Shown: piece by piece, positions 31,417-43,344 of the stretch
How the letters are laid out: each line of letters begins with the position of its first letter
How positions within the stretch are numbered: position 1 is the first letter of the stretch
Assembly (NCBI RefSeq): GCF_932526225.1
Contig: NC_064047.1
Span: forward strand, 3,285,501 to 3,349,500
DNA: 64,000 nucleotides
From: Nematostella vectensis
Taxonomy: Eukaryota > Cnidaria > Anthozoa > Actiniaria > Edwardsiidae
Direction: 5' to 3'
Translations under genes and position numbers: made by a program
Notes under the pieces: generated by a model
Databases searched by the model: none
Seen by the model: only the letters and a program-made list of their open reading frames with translations
Told to the model about the DNA's origin: nothing

Positions 31417-32436
31417 GTTCTTTTTTTCTGCAAACACATTTCAAATACTTTATTGATCCAGTTACAATTTCGATGCAGTTTTATTATTTAAAAAAAGTAG
31501 GGACAAACATCCAAGGTTTCGGTGGCCGAGGAGTTAAGGCGTTATACTCAAAATCCCATGGGATCTACCCTCGCAGGATCGAATCCTGCCCGCAACGATA
31601 TATTTTTGTTTGAAAAATCCCTGATCAAAAACACAAAGAGGTAAAAATGCTATTTGAAAAGTCCAAGGTTGGGGTGGCAGAGTGGTTAAGACGTTGGACT
31701 AAAAATTCAATGCGATCTTCCCGCGCAGATTAGAGTCCTGCCCGCAACGATATATTTTTGTTTAAAAAATCCTTGTCCAAAATAACAAAGAGGTAAATAT
31801 GCTATTTGAAAAATCCAAGGTTGCGGTGGCCGAGTGGTTAAGGCGTTGGACTAGAAATCCAATGGGATCTTCCCGCGCAGGTCCGAATCCTGCTCGCAAC
31901 GATACATTTTTGTTTGAAAAATCCCTGATCAAAATAACAAAGAGGTAAAAAAGCTATTTGAAAAATCCAAGGTTGCGGTGGCCGAGTGGTGAAGGCGTTG
32001 GACTAGAAATCCAATGGGATCTTCCCGCGCAGGTTCGAATCCTGCTAGCAAAGATACATTTTTGTTTGAAAAATCCCTGATCAAAATAACAAAGAGGTAA
32101 AAAAGCTATTTGAAAAATCCAAGGCTGCGGTGGCCGAGTGGTTAAGGCGTTGGACTAGAAATCCAATGGGATCTTCCCGCGCAGGCCCGAATCCTGCTCG
32201 CAACGATACATTTTTGTTTGAAAAATCCCTGATCAAAATAACAAAGAGCTAAAAAAGCTATTTGAAGAATCCAAGGTTGGGGAGGCCGAGTGGTTAAGGC
32301 GTTGGAATAGAAATCCAATGGGATCTTCCCGCGCAGGCCCGAATCCTGCCCGCAACGATAAATTTTTCGACATTTCGTTTGAAGAATCCTTGTTCAGAAT
32401 AACAAAAAGGAAATAAAGCTCTTTTAAAAATCTAAT

Positions 32437-32509
32437 GTTGAGTGGTTAAGGCGATGGACTTGAAATCCAATGGGATCTTACCGCACAGGTTCGAACCCTG
32501 CCCGCAACG
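32437..32509 (+). pseudogene. Duplicate of the 73-nt class C deletion copy
   Basis: Same nine-base loss and same P-type 5' flank as 26679, exactly 5,758 bp downstream. It dates the deletion before that duplication. Confidence 0.85.
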
Positions 32510-33077
32510 GTTCTTTTTTCTTTAAACATATTTCTAATACTTTATTGATCCAGTTGAAATTTCGATGCAGTTTTATTATTTAAAAAAAGTAGGGACGAAC
32601 ATCCAAGGTTGCGGTGGCCGAGGAGTTAAGGCGTTGGACTAGAAATCCAATGGGATCTTCCCGCGCAGGTTCGAATCCTGCTAGCAACGATACATTTTTG
32701 TTTGAAAAATCCCTGATCAAAATAACAAAGAGGTAAAAAAGCTATTTGAAAAATCCAAGGTTGGGGAGGACGAGTAGTTAAGGCGTTGGAATAGAAATCC
32801 AATGGGATCTTCCCGCGCAGGCTCGAATCCTGCCCGCAACGATAAAGTTTTCGACATTTTCTTTGAAGAATGCCTGATCAAAATAAAAAAGAAAAAAAGC
32901 TATTTCAAAAATCCAAGGTTGCGGTGGAAGAGTGGTTAAGGCTTTGGACTTGAAATCCAATGGGGTATTCCCGCGCAGGTTCGAACCCTGCCCGCAACGA
33001 TACATTTTTCGACATTTTGTTTTAAGAATCCCTGATTAAAATAAAAAAAAGAAAAGAAGCTCTTTGAACAATCCAAG

Positions 33078-33159
33078 GTTGCGGTGGCCGAGTGGTTAAG
33101 GCGTTGGACTTGAAATCCAATGGGATCTTCCCGCGCAGGTTCGAACCCTGCCCGCAACG
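33078..33159 (+). tRNA. tRNA-Ser(TGA), class F
   Basis: Consensus copy; anticodon TGA at 33111-33113. The sequence leaves the 5,758-bp copy here, and its 5' flank matches that of the R unit at 27320. Confidence 0.93.
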
Positions 33160-33397
33160 ATACATTTTTCGACATTTTGTTTTAAGAATCCCTGATCAAA
33201 ATAAAAAAAAGAAAAGAAGCTCTTTCAACAATCCAAGGTTGCGGTGGCCGAGTGGTTAAGGCGTTGGACTTGAAATCCAATGGGATCTTTCCGCGCAGGT
33301 TCGAACCCTGCCCGCAACGATACATTTTTCGACATTTTGTTTTAAGAATCCCTGATCAAAATAAAAAAAAGAAAAGAAGCTCTTTGAACAATCCAAG

Positions 33398-33479
33398 GTT
33401 GCGGTGGCCGAGTGGTTAAGGCGTTGGACTTGAAATCCAATGGGATCTTCCCGCGCAGGTTCGAACCCTGCCCGCAACG
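33398..33479 (+). tRNA. tRNA-Ser(TGA), class F
   Basis: Consensus copy; anticodon TGA at 33431-33433, last of four consecutive F units before a Q copy. Confidence 0.93.
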
Positions 33480-33896
33480 ATACATTTTTCGACATTTTGT
33501 TTTAAGAATCCCTGATCAAAATAAAAAAGAAAAGAAGCTATTTCAAAAATCCAAGGTTGCGGTGGCCGAGTGGTTAAGGCGATGGAATTGAAATCCAATG
33601 GGATCTTACCGCGCAGGTTCGAACCCTGCACGCAACGGTTCTTTTTTCTTCAAACAAATTTCTAACACTTTATTGACCCAGTTTCAGTTTCGATGCAGTT
33701 TTACCATTTAAAAAAAGTAGGGACGAACATCCAAGGTTGCCGTGGCCGAGTGGTTAAAGCGTTGGACTAGAAATCCAATGGGATCTTCCCGCGCAGGTTC
33801 GAATCCTGCCCACAACGATACATTTTTCAACATTTTGTTTGAACAATCCCTGAACAAAATAGCAAAGCGGAAATGAAGCTAATTCAAAAATCCAAT

Positions 33897-33978
33897 GTTG
33901 CGGTGGCCGAGTGGTTAAACCGTTGGACTCCAAATCTAATGGGATCTTCCCATTCAGGTTCGAATCCTGCCCGCAACG
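33897..33978 (+). pseudogene. Class I, CCA anticodon
   Basis: Anticodon CCA at 33930-33932, with the same broken D stem as the reference. J is upstream and C downstream. Confidence 0.75.
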
Positions 33979-34702
33979 ATACATTTTTCGACATTTTGTT
34001 TGAAGAATCCCTGATCAAAATAAAAAAAAAGAAGCTATTTGAAAAATCCAAGGTTGAGGTGGCCGAGTGGTTAAGGCGATGGACTTGAAATCCAATGGGA
34101 TCTTACCGCACAGGTTCGAACCCTGCCCGCAACGGTTCTTTTTTCTTTAAACATATTTCTAATACTTTATTGATCCAGTTGAAATTTCGATGCAGTTTTA
34201 TTATTTAAAAAAAGTAGGGACGAACATCCAAGGTTGCGGTGGCCGAGGAGTTAAGGCGTTGGACTAGAAATCCAATGGGATCTTCCCGCGCAGGTTCGAA
34301 TCCTGCTAGCAACGATACATTTTTGTTTGAAAAATCCCTGATCAAAATAACAAAGAGGTAAAAAAGCTATTTGAAAAATCCAAGGTTTGGGAGGACGAGT
34401 AGTTAAGGCGTTGGAATAGAAATCCAATGGGATCTTCCCGCGCAGGCTCGAATCCTGCCCGCAACGATAAAGTTTTCGACATTTTCTTTGAAGAATGCCT
34501 GATCAAAATAAAAAAGAAAAAAAGCTATTTCAAAAATCCAAGGTTGCGGTGGAAGAGTGGTTAAGGCTTTGGACTTGAAATCCAATGGGGTATTCCCGCG
34601 CAGGTTCGAACCCTGCCCGCAACGATACATTTTTCGACATTTTGTTTTAAGAATCCCTGATCAAAATAAAAAAAAGAAAAGAAGCTCTTTCAAAAATCCA
34701 AG

Positions 34703-34784
34703 GTTGCGGTGGCCGAGTGGTTAAGGCGTTGGACTTGAAATCCAATGGGATCTTCCCGCGCAGGTTCGAACCCTGCCCGCAACG
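34703..34784 (+). tRNA. tRNA-Ser(TGA), class F
   Basis: Consensus copy; anticodon TGA at 34736-34738, in a run of four F units. Confidence 0.93.
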
Positions 34785-34862
34785 ATACATTTTTCGACAT
34801 TTTGTGTTAAGAATCCCTGATCAAAATAAAAAAAAGAAAAGAAGCTCTTTCAAAAATCCAAG

Positions 34863-34944
34863 GTTGCGGTGGCCGAGTGGTTAAGGCGTTGGACTTGAAA
34901 TCCAATGGGATCTTCCCGCGCAGGTTCGAACCCTGCCCGCAACG
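34863..34944 (+). tRNA. tRNA-Ser(TGA), class F
   Basis: Consensus copy; anticodon TGA at 34896-34898, 160 bp after the previous intact F gene. Confidence 0.93.
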
Positions 34945-35022
34945 ATACATTTTTCGACATTTTGTTTTAAGAATCCCTGATCAAAATAAAAAAAAGAAAA
35001 GAAGCTCTTTGAACAATCCAAG

Positions 35023-35104
35023 GTTGCGGTGGCCGAGTGGTTAAGGCGTTGGACTTGAAATCCAATGGGATCTTCCCGCGCAGGTTCGAACCCTGCCCGC
35101 AACG
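35023..35104 (+). tRNA. tRNA-Ser(TGA), class F
   Basis: Consensus copy; anticodon TGA at 35056-35058, third adjacent intact F gene and followed by Q. Confidence 0.93.
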
Positions 35105-35521
35105 ATACATTTTTCGACATTTTGTTTTAAGAATCCCTGATCAAAATAAAAAAGAAAAGAAGCTATTTCAAAAATCCAAGGTTGCGGTGGCCGAGTGGTT
35201 AAGGCGATTGACTTGAAATCCAATGGGATCTTACCGCGCAGGTTCGAACCCTGCACGCAACGGTTCTTTTTTCTTCAAACAAATTTCTAACACTTTATTG
35301 ACCCAGTTTCAGTTTCGATGCAGTTTTACCATTTAAAAAAAGTAGGGACGAACATCCAAGGTTGCCGTGGCCGAGTGGTTAAAGCGTTGGACTAGAAATC
35401 CAATGGGATCTTCCCGCGCAGGTTCGAATCCTGCCCACAACGATACATTTTTCAACATTTTGTTTGAACAATCCCTGAACAAAATAGCAAAGCGGAAATG
35501 AAGCTAATTCAAAAATCCAAT

Positions 35522-35603
35522 GTTGCGGTGGCCGAGTGGTTAAACCGTTGGACTCCAAATCTAATGGGATCTTCCCATTCAGGTTCGAATCCTGCCCGCA
35601 ACG
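35522..35603 (+). pseudogene. Class I, CCA anticodon
   Basis: Anticodon CCA at 35555-35557, the +1,625 duplicate of 33897. Confidence 0.75.
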
Positions 35604-36167
35604 ATACATTTTTCGACATTTTGTTTGAAGAATCCCTGATCAAAATAAAAAAAAAGAAGCTATTTGAAAAATCCAAGGTTGAGGTGGCCGAGTGGTTAAG
35701 GCGATGGACTTGAAATCCAATGGGATCTTACCGCACAGGTTCGAACCCTGCCCGCAACGGTTCTTTTTTCTTAAAACATATTTCTAATACTTTATTGATC
35801 CAGTTGAAATTTCGATGCAGTTTTATTATTTAAAAAAAGTAGGGACGAACATCCAAGGTTGCGGTGGCCGAGGAGTTAAGGCGTTGGACTAGAAATCCAA
35901 TGGGATCTTCCCGCGCAGGTTCGAATCCTGCTAGCAACGATATATTTTTGTTTGAAAAATCCCTGATCAAAATAACAAAGAGGTAAAAAAGCTATTTGAA
36001 AAATCCAAGGTTGGGGAGGACGAGTAGTTAAGGCGTTGGAATAGAAATCCAATGGGATCTTCCCGCGCAGGCTCGAATCCTGCCCGCAACGATAAAGTTT
36101 TCGACATTTTGTTTGAAGAATGCCTGATCAAAATAAAAAAGAAAAAAAGATATTTCAAAAATCCAAG

Positions 36168-36249
36168 GTTGCGGTGGCCGAGTGGTTAAGGCGTTGGACT
36201 TGAAATCCAATGGGATCTTCCCGCGCAGGTTCGAACCCTGCCCGCAACG
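36168..36249 (+). tRNA. tRNA-Ser(TGA), class F
   Basis: Consensus copy; anticodon TGA at 36201-36203, the single F unit in the contracted third 1,625-bp repeat. Confidence 0.93.
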
Positions 36250-36666
36250 ATACATTTTTCGACATTTTGTTTGAAGAATCCCTGATCAAAATAAAAAAGA
36301 AAAGAAGCTATTTCAAAAATCCAAGGTTGCGGTGGCCGAGTGGTTAAGGCGATGGACTTGAAATCCAATGGGATCTTACCGCGCAGGTTCGAACCCTGCA
36401 CGCAACGGTTCTTTTTTCTTCAAACAAATTTCTAACACTTTATTGACCCAGTTTCAATTTCGATGCAGTTTTACCATTTAAAAAAAGTAGGGACGAACAT
36501 CCAAGGTTGCCGTGGCCGAGTGGTTAAAGCGTTGGACAAGAAATCCAATGGGATCTTCCCGCGCAGGTTCGAATCCTGCCCACAACGATACATTTTTCAA
36601 CATTTTGTTTGAACAATCCCTGAACAAAATAGCAAAGCGGAAATGAAGCTAATTCAAAAATCCAAT

Positions 36667-36748
36667 GTTGCGGTGGCCGAGTGGTTAAACCGTTGGACTC
36701 CAAATCTAATGGGATCTTCCCATTCAGGTTCGAATCCTGCCCGCAACG
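36667..36748 (+). pseudogene. Class I, CCA anticodon
   Basis: Anticodon CCA at 36700-36702, between J and M copies. Confidence 0.75.
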
Positions 36749-38769
36749 ATACATTTTTCGGCATTTTCTTTGAAGAATACTTAATCAAAATAAAAAAGAA
36801 GAAAAAAAGCTATTCAAAAATCCAAGGTTGCGGTGGCCGAGTGGTTAAGGCGTTAGACTTGAAATCCAATGGGGTCTTCCCGCGCAGGTTGGTACCCTGC
36901 CCGCAACGGTTCTTTTTTCTTCAAACACATTTCTAATACTTTATTGATTCATTTTCAATTTCGATGCAGTTTTATTATTTAAAAAAGGTAGGGACGAACA
37001 TCCAAGGTTGGGGAGGCCGAGTGGTTAAGTCGTTGGAATAGAAATCCAATGGGATCTTCCCGCGCAGGCCCGAATCCTGCTCGCAACGATATATTTTTGT
37101 TTGTAAAATCCCTGATCAAAAAAACAAAGAGGTAAAAATGCTATTTGAAAAGTCCAAGGTTGCGGTGGCCGAGTGGTTAAAGCGTTGGACTAAAAATGCA
37201 ATGCGATCTTTCCGCGCAGATTAGAGTCCTGCCCGCAACGATATATTTTTGTTTAAAAAATCCCTGATCAAAATAACAAAGAGGTAAAAATGCTATTTAA
37301 AAAATCCAAGGTTGCGGTGGCCGAGTGGTTAAGGCGTTGGACTAGAAATCCAATAAGATCTTCCCGCGCAGGTTCGAATCCTGCTCGCAACGATACATTT
37401 TTGTTTGAAAAATCCCTGATCAAAATAACAAAACGGTAAAAAGGCTATTTGAAAAATCCACGGTTGGGGAGGCCGAGTAGTTAAGGCGTTGGAATAGAAA
37501 TCCAATGGGATCTTCGCGCGCAGGCTCGAATCCTGCCCGCAACGATAAAGTTTTCGACATTTTGTTTGAAGAATGCCTGATCAAAATAAAAAAGAAGAAA
37601 AGAAGCTATTTCAAAAATCCAAGGTTGCGGTGTCCGAGTGGTTAAGGCGTTGGACTTGAAATCCAATGGGATCTTCCCGCGAAGGTTCGAACCCTGCCCG
37701 TAACGATACATTTTTCGACATTTTGTTTGAAGAATCCCTGATCAAAATAAAAAAAAAGAAGCTATTTGAAAAATCCAAGGTTGAGGTGGCCGAGTGGTTA
37801 AGGCGGTGGACTTGAAATCCAATGGGATCTTACCGCACAGGTTCGAACCCTGCCCGCAACGGTTCTTTTTTCTTAAAACATATTTCTAATACTTTATTGA
37901 TCCAGTTGAAATTTCGATGCAGTTTTATTATTTAAAAAAAGTAGGGACGAACATCCAAGGTTGCGGTGGCCGAGGAGTTAAGGCGTTGGACTAGAAATCT
38001 AATGGGATCTTCCCGCGCAGGTTCGAATCCTGCCCACAACGATAAATTTTTCAACATTTTGTTTGAACAATCCCTGAACAAAATAGCAAAGCGGAAATGA
38101 AGCTAATTCAAAAATCCAATGTTGCGGTGGCCGAGTGGTTAAGGCGTTGGACTAGAAATCCAATGGGATCTTCCCGCGCAGGTTCAAATCCTGCTCGCAA
38201 CGATACATTTTTGTTTGAAAAATCCCTGATCAAAATAACAAAGAGGTAAAAAAGCTATTTGAAGAATCCAAGGTTGGGGAGGCCGAGTGGTTAAGGCGTT
38301 GGATTAGAAATCCAATGTGATCTTCCCGCGCAGGCCCGAATCCTGCCCGCAACGATAAATTGTTCGACATTTTGTTTGAAGAATCCCTGATCAAAATAAA
38401 AAAAAAGAAGCTATTTTAAAAATCCAAGGTTGAGGTGGCCGAGTGGTTAAGGCGATGGACTTGAAATCCAATGGGATCTTACCGCACAGGTTCGAACCCT
38501 GCCCGCAACGGTTCTTTTTTCTTAAAACATATTTCTAATACTTTATTGATTCAGTTAAAATTTCGATGCAGTTTTATTATTTAAAAAAAGTAGGGACGAA
38601 CATCCAAGGTTGCGGTGGCCGAGGAGTTAAGGCGTTGGACTAGAAATCTAATGGGATCTTCCCGCGCAGGTTCGAATCCTGCCCACAACGATAAATTTTT
38701 CAACATTTTGTTTGAACAATCCCTGAACAAAATAGCAAAGCGGAAATGAAGCTAATTCAAAAATCCAAT

Positions 38770-38851
38770 GTTGCGGTGGCCGAGTGGTTAAGGCGTTGGA
38801 CTAGAAATCCAATGGGATCTTCCCGCGCAGGTTCGAATCCTGCTCGCAACG
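38770..38851 (+). tRNA. tRNA-Ser(AGA), class A
   Basis: Consensus copy; anticodon AGA at 38803-38805, between a D and a B copy. Confidence 0.93.
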
Positions 38852-39082
38852 ATACATTTTTGTTTGAAAAATCCCTGATCAAAATAACAAAGAGCTAAAA
38901 AAGCTATTTGAAGAATCCAAGGTTGGGGAGGCCGAGTGGTTAAGGCGTTGGAATAGAAATCCAATGGGATCTTCCCGCGCAGGCCCGAATCCTGCCCGCA
39001 ACGATAAATTTTTCGACATTTCGTTTGAAGAATCCTTGTTCAGAATAACAAAGAGGAAATAGAGCTCTTTTAAAAATCTAAT

Positions 39083-39164
39083 GTTGCGGTGGCCGAGTGG
39101 TTAAACCGTTGGACTAGAAATCTAATGGGATCTTCCCGCGCAGGTTCGAACCCTGCCCGCAACG
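39083..39164 (+). pseudogene. Class S: single P/F mosaic with AGA anticodon
   Basis: P-type front with AAACCG, anticodon AGA at 39116-39118 and stem TTGGA/TCTAA, then an F-type tail GGTTCGAACCC. The spacer after it is F-type. Seen once. Confidence 0.7.
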
Positions 39165-39404
39165 ATACATTTTTCGACATTTTGTTTTAAGAATCCCTGA
39201 TCAAAATAAAAAAGAAGAAAAGAAGTGATTTCAAAAATCCAAGGTTGCGGTGGCCGAGTGGTTAAGGCGATGGACTTGAAATCCAATGGGATCTTACCGC
39301 GCAGGTTCGAACCCTGCCCGCAACGATACATTTTTCGACATTTTGTTTGAAGAATCCCTGATCAAAATAAAAAAGAAGAAAAGAAGCTATTTCAAAAATA
39401 CAAG

Positions 39405-39486
39405 GTTGCGGTGGCCGAGTGGTTAAACCGTTGGACTCCAAATCTAATGGGATCTTCCCATTCAGGTTCGAATCCTGCCCGCAACG
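39405..39486 (+). pseudogene. Class I, CCA anticodon, outside its usual J-I context
   Basis: Anticodon CCA at 39438-39440. Here the neighbours are Q upstream and G downstream, and its following spacer is G-type, so the unit was recombined into a new setting. Confidence 0.75.
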
Positions 39487-39708
39487 ATATATTTTTGTTT
39501 GTAAAATCCCTGATCAAAAAAACAAAGAGGTAAAAATGCTATTTGAAAAGTCCAAGGTTGCGGTGGCCGAGTGGTTAAGGCGTTGGACTAAAAATGCAAT
39601 GCGATCTTTACGCGCAGATTAGAGTCCTGCCCGCAACGATATGTTTTTGTTTAAAAAATCCCTGATCAAAATAACAAAGAGGTAAAAATGCTATTTGAAA
39701 AATCCAAG

Positions 39709-39790
39709 GTTGCGGTGGCCGAGTGGTTAAGGCGTTGGACTAGAAATCCAATGGGATCTTCCCGCGCAGGTTCGAATCCTGCTCGCAACG
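39709..39790 (+). tRNA. tRNA-Ser(AGA), class A
   Basis: Consensus copy; anticodon AGA at 39742-39744, between a G and an E copy. Confidence 0.93.
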
Positions 39791-40506
39791 ATACATTTTT
39801 ATTTGAAAAATCCCTGATCAAAATAACAAAGAGGTAAAAAAGCTATTTAAAAAATCCAAGGTTGGGGAGGCCGAGTAGTTAAGGCGTTGGAATAGAAATC
39901 CAATGGGATCTTCCCGCGCAGGCTCGAATCCTGCCCGCAACGATAAAGTTTTCGACATTTTGTTTGAAGAATGCCTGATCAAAATAAAAAAGAAGAAAAG
40001 AAGCTATTTCAAAAATCCAAGGTTGCGGTGGCCGAGTGGTTAAGGCGTTGGACTTGAAATCCTATGGGATCTTCCCGCGCAGGTTCGAACCCTGCCCGCA
40101 ACGGTTCTTTTTTTCTGCAAACACATTTCAAATACTTTATTGATCCAGTTACAATTTCGATGCAGTTTTATTATTTAAAAAAAGTAGGGACAAACATCCA
40201 AGGTTTCGGTGGCCGAGGAGTTAAGGCGTTATACTCAAAATCCCATGGGATCTACCCTCGCAGGATCGAATCCTGCCCGCAACGATATATTTTTGTTTGA
40301 AAAATCCCTGATCAAAAACACAAAGAGGTAAAAATGCCATTTGAAAAGTCCAAGGTTGGGGTGGCCGAGTGGTTATAGCGTTGGACTAAAAATGCAATGC
40401 GATCTTTCCGCGCAGATTAGAGTCCTGCCCGCAACGATATATTTTTGTTTAAAAAATCCCTGTCCAAAATAACAAAGAGGTAAATATGCTATTTGAAAAA
40501 TCCAAG

Positions 40507-40588
40507 GTTGCGGTGGCCGAGTGGTTAAGGCGTTGGACTAGAAATCCAATGGGATCTTCCCGCGCAGGTTCGAATCCTGCTCGCAACG
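40507..40588 (+). tRNA. tRNA-Ser(AGA), class A
   Basis: Consensus copy; anticodon AGA at 40540-40542, between a G and an N copy. Confidence 0.93.
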
Positions 40589-41307
40589 ATACATTTTTGT
40601 TTGAAAAATCCCTGATCAAAATAACAAAGAGGTAAAAAAGCTATTTGAAAAATCCAAGGTTGCGGTGGCCGAGTGGTGATGGCGTTGGACTAGAAATCCA
40701 ATGGGATCTTCCCGCGCAGGTTCGAATCCTGCTCGCAACGATACATTTTTGTTTGAAAAATCCCTGATCAAAATAACAAAGAGGTAAAAAATCTATTTGA
40801 AAAATCCAAGGTTGGGGAGGCCGAGTAGTTGAGGCGTTGGAATAGAAATCCAATGGGATCTTCCCGCGGAGGCTCGAATCCTGCCCGCAACGATAAAGTT
40901 TTCGACATTTTGTTTGAAGAATGCCTGATCAAAATAAAAGAGAAGAAAAGAAGCTATTTCAAAAATCCAAGGTTGCGGTGGCCGAGTGGTTAAGTCGTTG
41001 GACTTGAAATCCAATGGGATCTTCCCGCGCAGGTTCGAACCCTGCCCGCAACGATACATTTTTCGACATTTTGTTTGAAGAATCCCTGATCAAAATAAAA
41101 AAAAAGAAGCTATTTGAAAAATCCAAGGTTGAGGTGGCCGAGTGGTTAAGGCGATGGACTTGAAATCCAATGGGATCTTACCGCACAGGTTCGAACCCTG
41201 CCCGCAACGGTTCTTTTTTCTTAAAACATATTTCTAATACTTTATTGATCCAGTTGAAATTTCGATGCAGTTTTATTATTTAAAAAAAGTAGGGACGAAC
41301 ATCCAAG

Positions 41308-41389
41308 GTTGCGGTGGCCGAGGAGTTAAGGCGTTGGACTAGAAATCTAATGGGATCTTCCCGCGCAGGTTCGAATCCTGCCCGCAACG
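41308..41389 (+). pseudogene. D/F hybrid, AGA
   Basis: D front (GAGGAGTT, CTAATGGG) with a CCGCAACG end and an F-type spacer instead of the D end and spacer. Anticodon AGA at 41341-41343. Confidence 0.75.
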
Positions 41390-41808
41390 ATACATTTTTC
41401 GACATTTTGTTTTAAGAATCCCTGATCAAAATAAAAAAAAGGAAAGAAGCTCTTTCAACAATCCAAGGTTGCATTGGCCGAGTGGTTAAGGCGTTGAACT
41501 TGAAATCCAATGGGATCTTACCGCGCAGGTTCGAAGCCTGCCCGCAACGGTTCTTTTTTCTTCAAACAAATTTCTAACACTTTATTGACCCAGTTTCAAT
41601 TTCGATGCAGTTTTACCATTTAAAAAAAGTAGGGACGAACATCCAAGGTTGCCGTGGCCGAGTGGTTAAAGCGTTGGACTAGAAATCCAATGGGATCTTT
41701 CCGCGCAGGTTCGAATCCTGCCCACAACGATACATTTTTCAACATTTTGTTTGAACAATCCCTGAACAAAATAGCAAAGCGGAAATGAAGCTAATTCAAA
41801 AATCCAAT

Positions 41809-41890
41809 GTTGCGGTGGCCGAGTGGTTAAACCGTTGGACTCCAAATCTAATGGGATCTTCCCATTCAGGTTCGAATCCTGCCCGCAACG
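41809..41890 (+). pseudogene. Class I, CCA anticodon
   Basis: Anticodon CCA at 41842-41844, in a J-I-M-H' module. Confidence 0.75.
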
Positions 41891-42452
41891 ATACATTTTT
41901 CGGCATTTTCTTTGAAGAATACTTAATCAAAATAAAAAAGAAGAAAAAAAGCTATTCAAAAATCCAAGGTTGCGGTGGCCGAGTGGTTAAGGCGTTAGAC
42001 TTGAAATCCAATGGGGTCTTCCCGCGCAGGTTCGTACCCTGCCCGCAACGGTTCTTTTTTCTTCAAACACATTTCTAATACTTTATTGATTCATTTTCAA
42101 TTTCGATGCAGTTTTATTATTTAAAAAAGGTAGGGACGAACATCCAAGGTTGCGGTGGCCGAGGAGTTAAGGCGTTGGACTAGAAATCCCATGGGATCTA
42201 CCCTCGCAGGATCGAATCCTGCCCGCAACGATATATTTTTGTTTGTAAAATCCCTGATCAAAAAAACAAAGAGGTAAAAATGCTATTTGAAAAGTCCAAG
42301 GTTGCGGTGGCCGAGTGGTTAAGGCGTTGGACTAAAAATGCAATGCGATCTTTACGCGCAGATTAGAGTCCTGCCCGCAACGATATGTTTTTGTTTAAAA
42401 AATCCCTGATCAAAATAACAATAAGGTAAAAATGCTATTTGAAAAATCCAAG

Positions 42453-42534
42453 GTTGCGGTGGCCGAGTGGTTAAGGCGTTGGACTAGAAATCCAATGGGA
42501 TCTTCCCGCGCAGGTTCGAATCCTGCTCGCAACG
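42453..42534 (+). tRNA. tRNA-Ser(AGA), class A
   Basis: Consensus copy; anticodon AGA at 42486-42488, between a G and an E copy. Confidence 0.93.
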
Positions 42535-43101
42535 ATACATTTTTGTTTGAAAAATCCCTGATCAAAATAACAAAGAGGTAAAAAAGCTATTTAAAAAATC
42601 CAAGGTTGGGGAGGCCGAGTAGTTAAGGCGTTGGAATAGAAATCCAATGGGATCTTCCCGCGCAGGCTCGAATCCTGCCCGCAACGATAAAGTTTTCGAC
42701 ATTTTGTTTGAAGAATGCCTGATCAAAATAAAAAAGAAGAAAAGAAGCTATTTCAAAAATCCAAGGTTGCGGTGGCCGAGTGGTTAAGGCGTTGGACTTG
42801 AAATCCTATGGGATCTTCCCGCGCAGGTTCGAACCCTGCCCGCAACGATACATTTTTCGACATTTTGTTTGAAGAATCCCTGATCAAAATAAAAAAAAAG
42901 AAGCTATTTGAAAAATCCAAGGTTGAGGTGGCCGAGTGGTTAAGGCGATGGACTTGAAATCCAATGGGATCTTACCGCACAGGTTCGAACCCTGCCCGCA
43001 ACGGTTCTTTTTTCTTAAAACATATTTCTAATACTTTATTGATCCAGTTGAAATTTCGATGCAGTTTTATTATTTAAAAAAAGTAGGGACGAACATCCAA
43101 G

Positions 43102-43183
43102 GTTGCGGTGGCCGAGCGGTTAAGGCGTTGGACTAAAAATCTAATGGGATCTTCCCGCGCAGGTTCGAATCCTGCCCACAACG
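43102..43183 (+). tRNA. Class K body with AAA anticodon
   Basis: A K copy (GAGCGGTT D loop, CCACAACG end) whose anticodon loop reads CTAAAAA, anticodon AAA at 43135-43137. The anticodon stem TTGGA/TCTAA holds with one G-T wobble. The acceptor stem has one C-A mismatch, shared with all K copies. It follows a long spacer directly, a position normally held by D or O, so its 5' end may be recombined. Its partner 45146 has the ordinary AGA anticodon. Confidence 0.75.
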
Positions 43184-43262
43184 ATACATTTTTCGACGCT
43201 TTGTTTGAAGAATCCTTGTTCAGAAAAACAAAGCGGAAATGAAGCTAATTCAAAAATCCAAT

Positions 43263-43344
43263 GTTGCGGTGGCCGAGTGGTTAAGGCGTTGGACTAGAAA
43301 TCCAATGGGATCTTCCCGCGCAGGTTCGAATCCTGCTCGCAACG
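43263..43344 (+). tRNA. tRNA-Ser(AGA), class A
   Basis: Consensus copy; anticodon AGA at 43296-43298. It heads a run of four A-type units, the densest cluster of near-intact genes here. Confidence 0.93.

Larger units (their letters stand above)
27320..33077 (+). repeat. Array block 8: 5,758-bp copy of 19327-27319
   Basis: Unit starts and classes: 27320R, 27476C, 27656D, 27817A, 27969B, 28124C, 28304D, 28465A*, 28617B, 28774C, 28954D, 29115A, 29267B, 29428P, 29589F*, 29750F, 29931H, 30083G, 30235A, 30387N, 30539K', 30700A, 30852B, 31013P, 31174F*, 31335F, 31516H, 31668G, 31820A*, 31972N, 32124A*, 32276B, 32437del, 32608O, 32760E, 32918F*. The left part aligns at offset 7,993 and the right part at 5,758. 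The difference is one 2,235-bp inner repeat present in the source but absent here. Confidence 0.88.
33078..37006 (+). repeat. Array block 9: 1,625-bp period rich in class F and I
   Basis: Unit starts and classes: 33078F, 33238F*, 33398F, 33556Q, 33736J, 33897I, 34053C, 34233O, 34385E, 34543F*, 34703F, 34863F, 35023F, 35181Q, 35361J, 35522I, 35678C, 35858O, 36010E, 36168F, 36326Q, 36506J, 36667I, 36827M. The O-E-F-F-F-F-Q-J-I-C run at 32608 recurs at 34233 (+1,625). A third, shorter run from 35858 has one F instead of four. Confidence 0.88.
37007..43101 (+). repeat. Array block 10: mixed modules including S, I and H copies
   Basis: Unit starts and classes: 37007B, 37159G, 37311A*, 37463E, 37624F*, 37780C, 37960D, 38121A*, 38273B, 38429C, 38609D, 38770A, 38922B, 39083S, 39244Q, 39405I, 39557G, 39709A, 39861E, 40022F*, 40203H, 40355G, 40507A, 40659N, 40811E, 40972F*, 41128C, 41308D/F hybrid, 41468Q*, 41648J, 41809I, 41969M, 42149H', 42301G, 42453A, 42605E, 42766F*, 42922C. 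The B copy at 37007 directly follows a 98-nt spacer, out of normal order. Confidence 0.88.
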
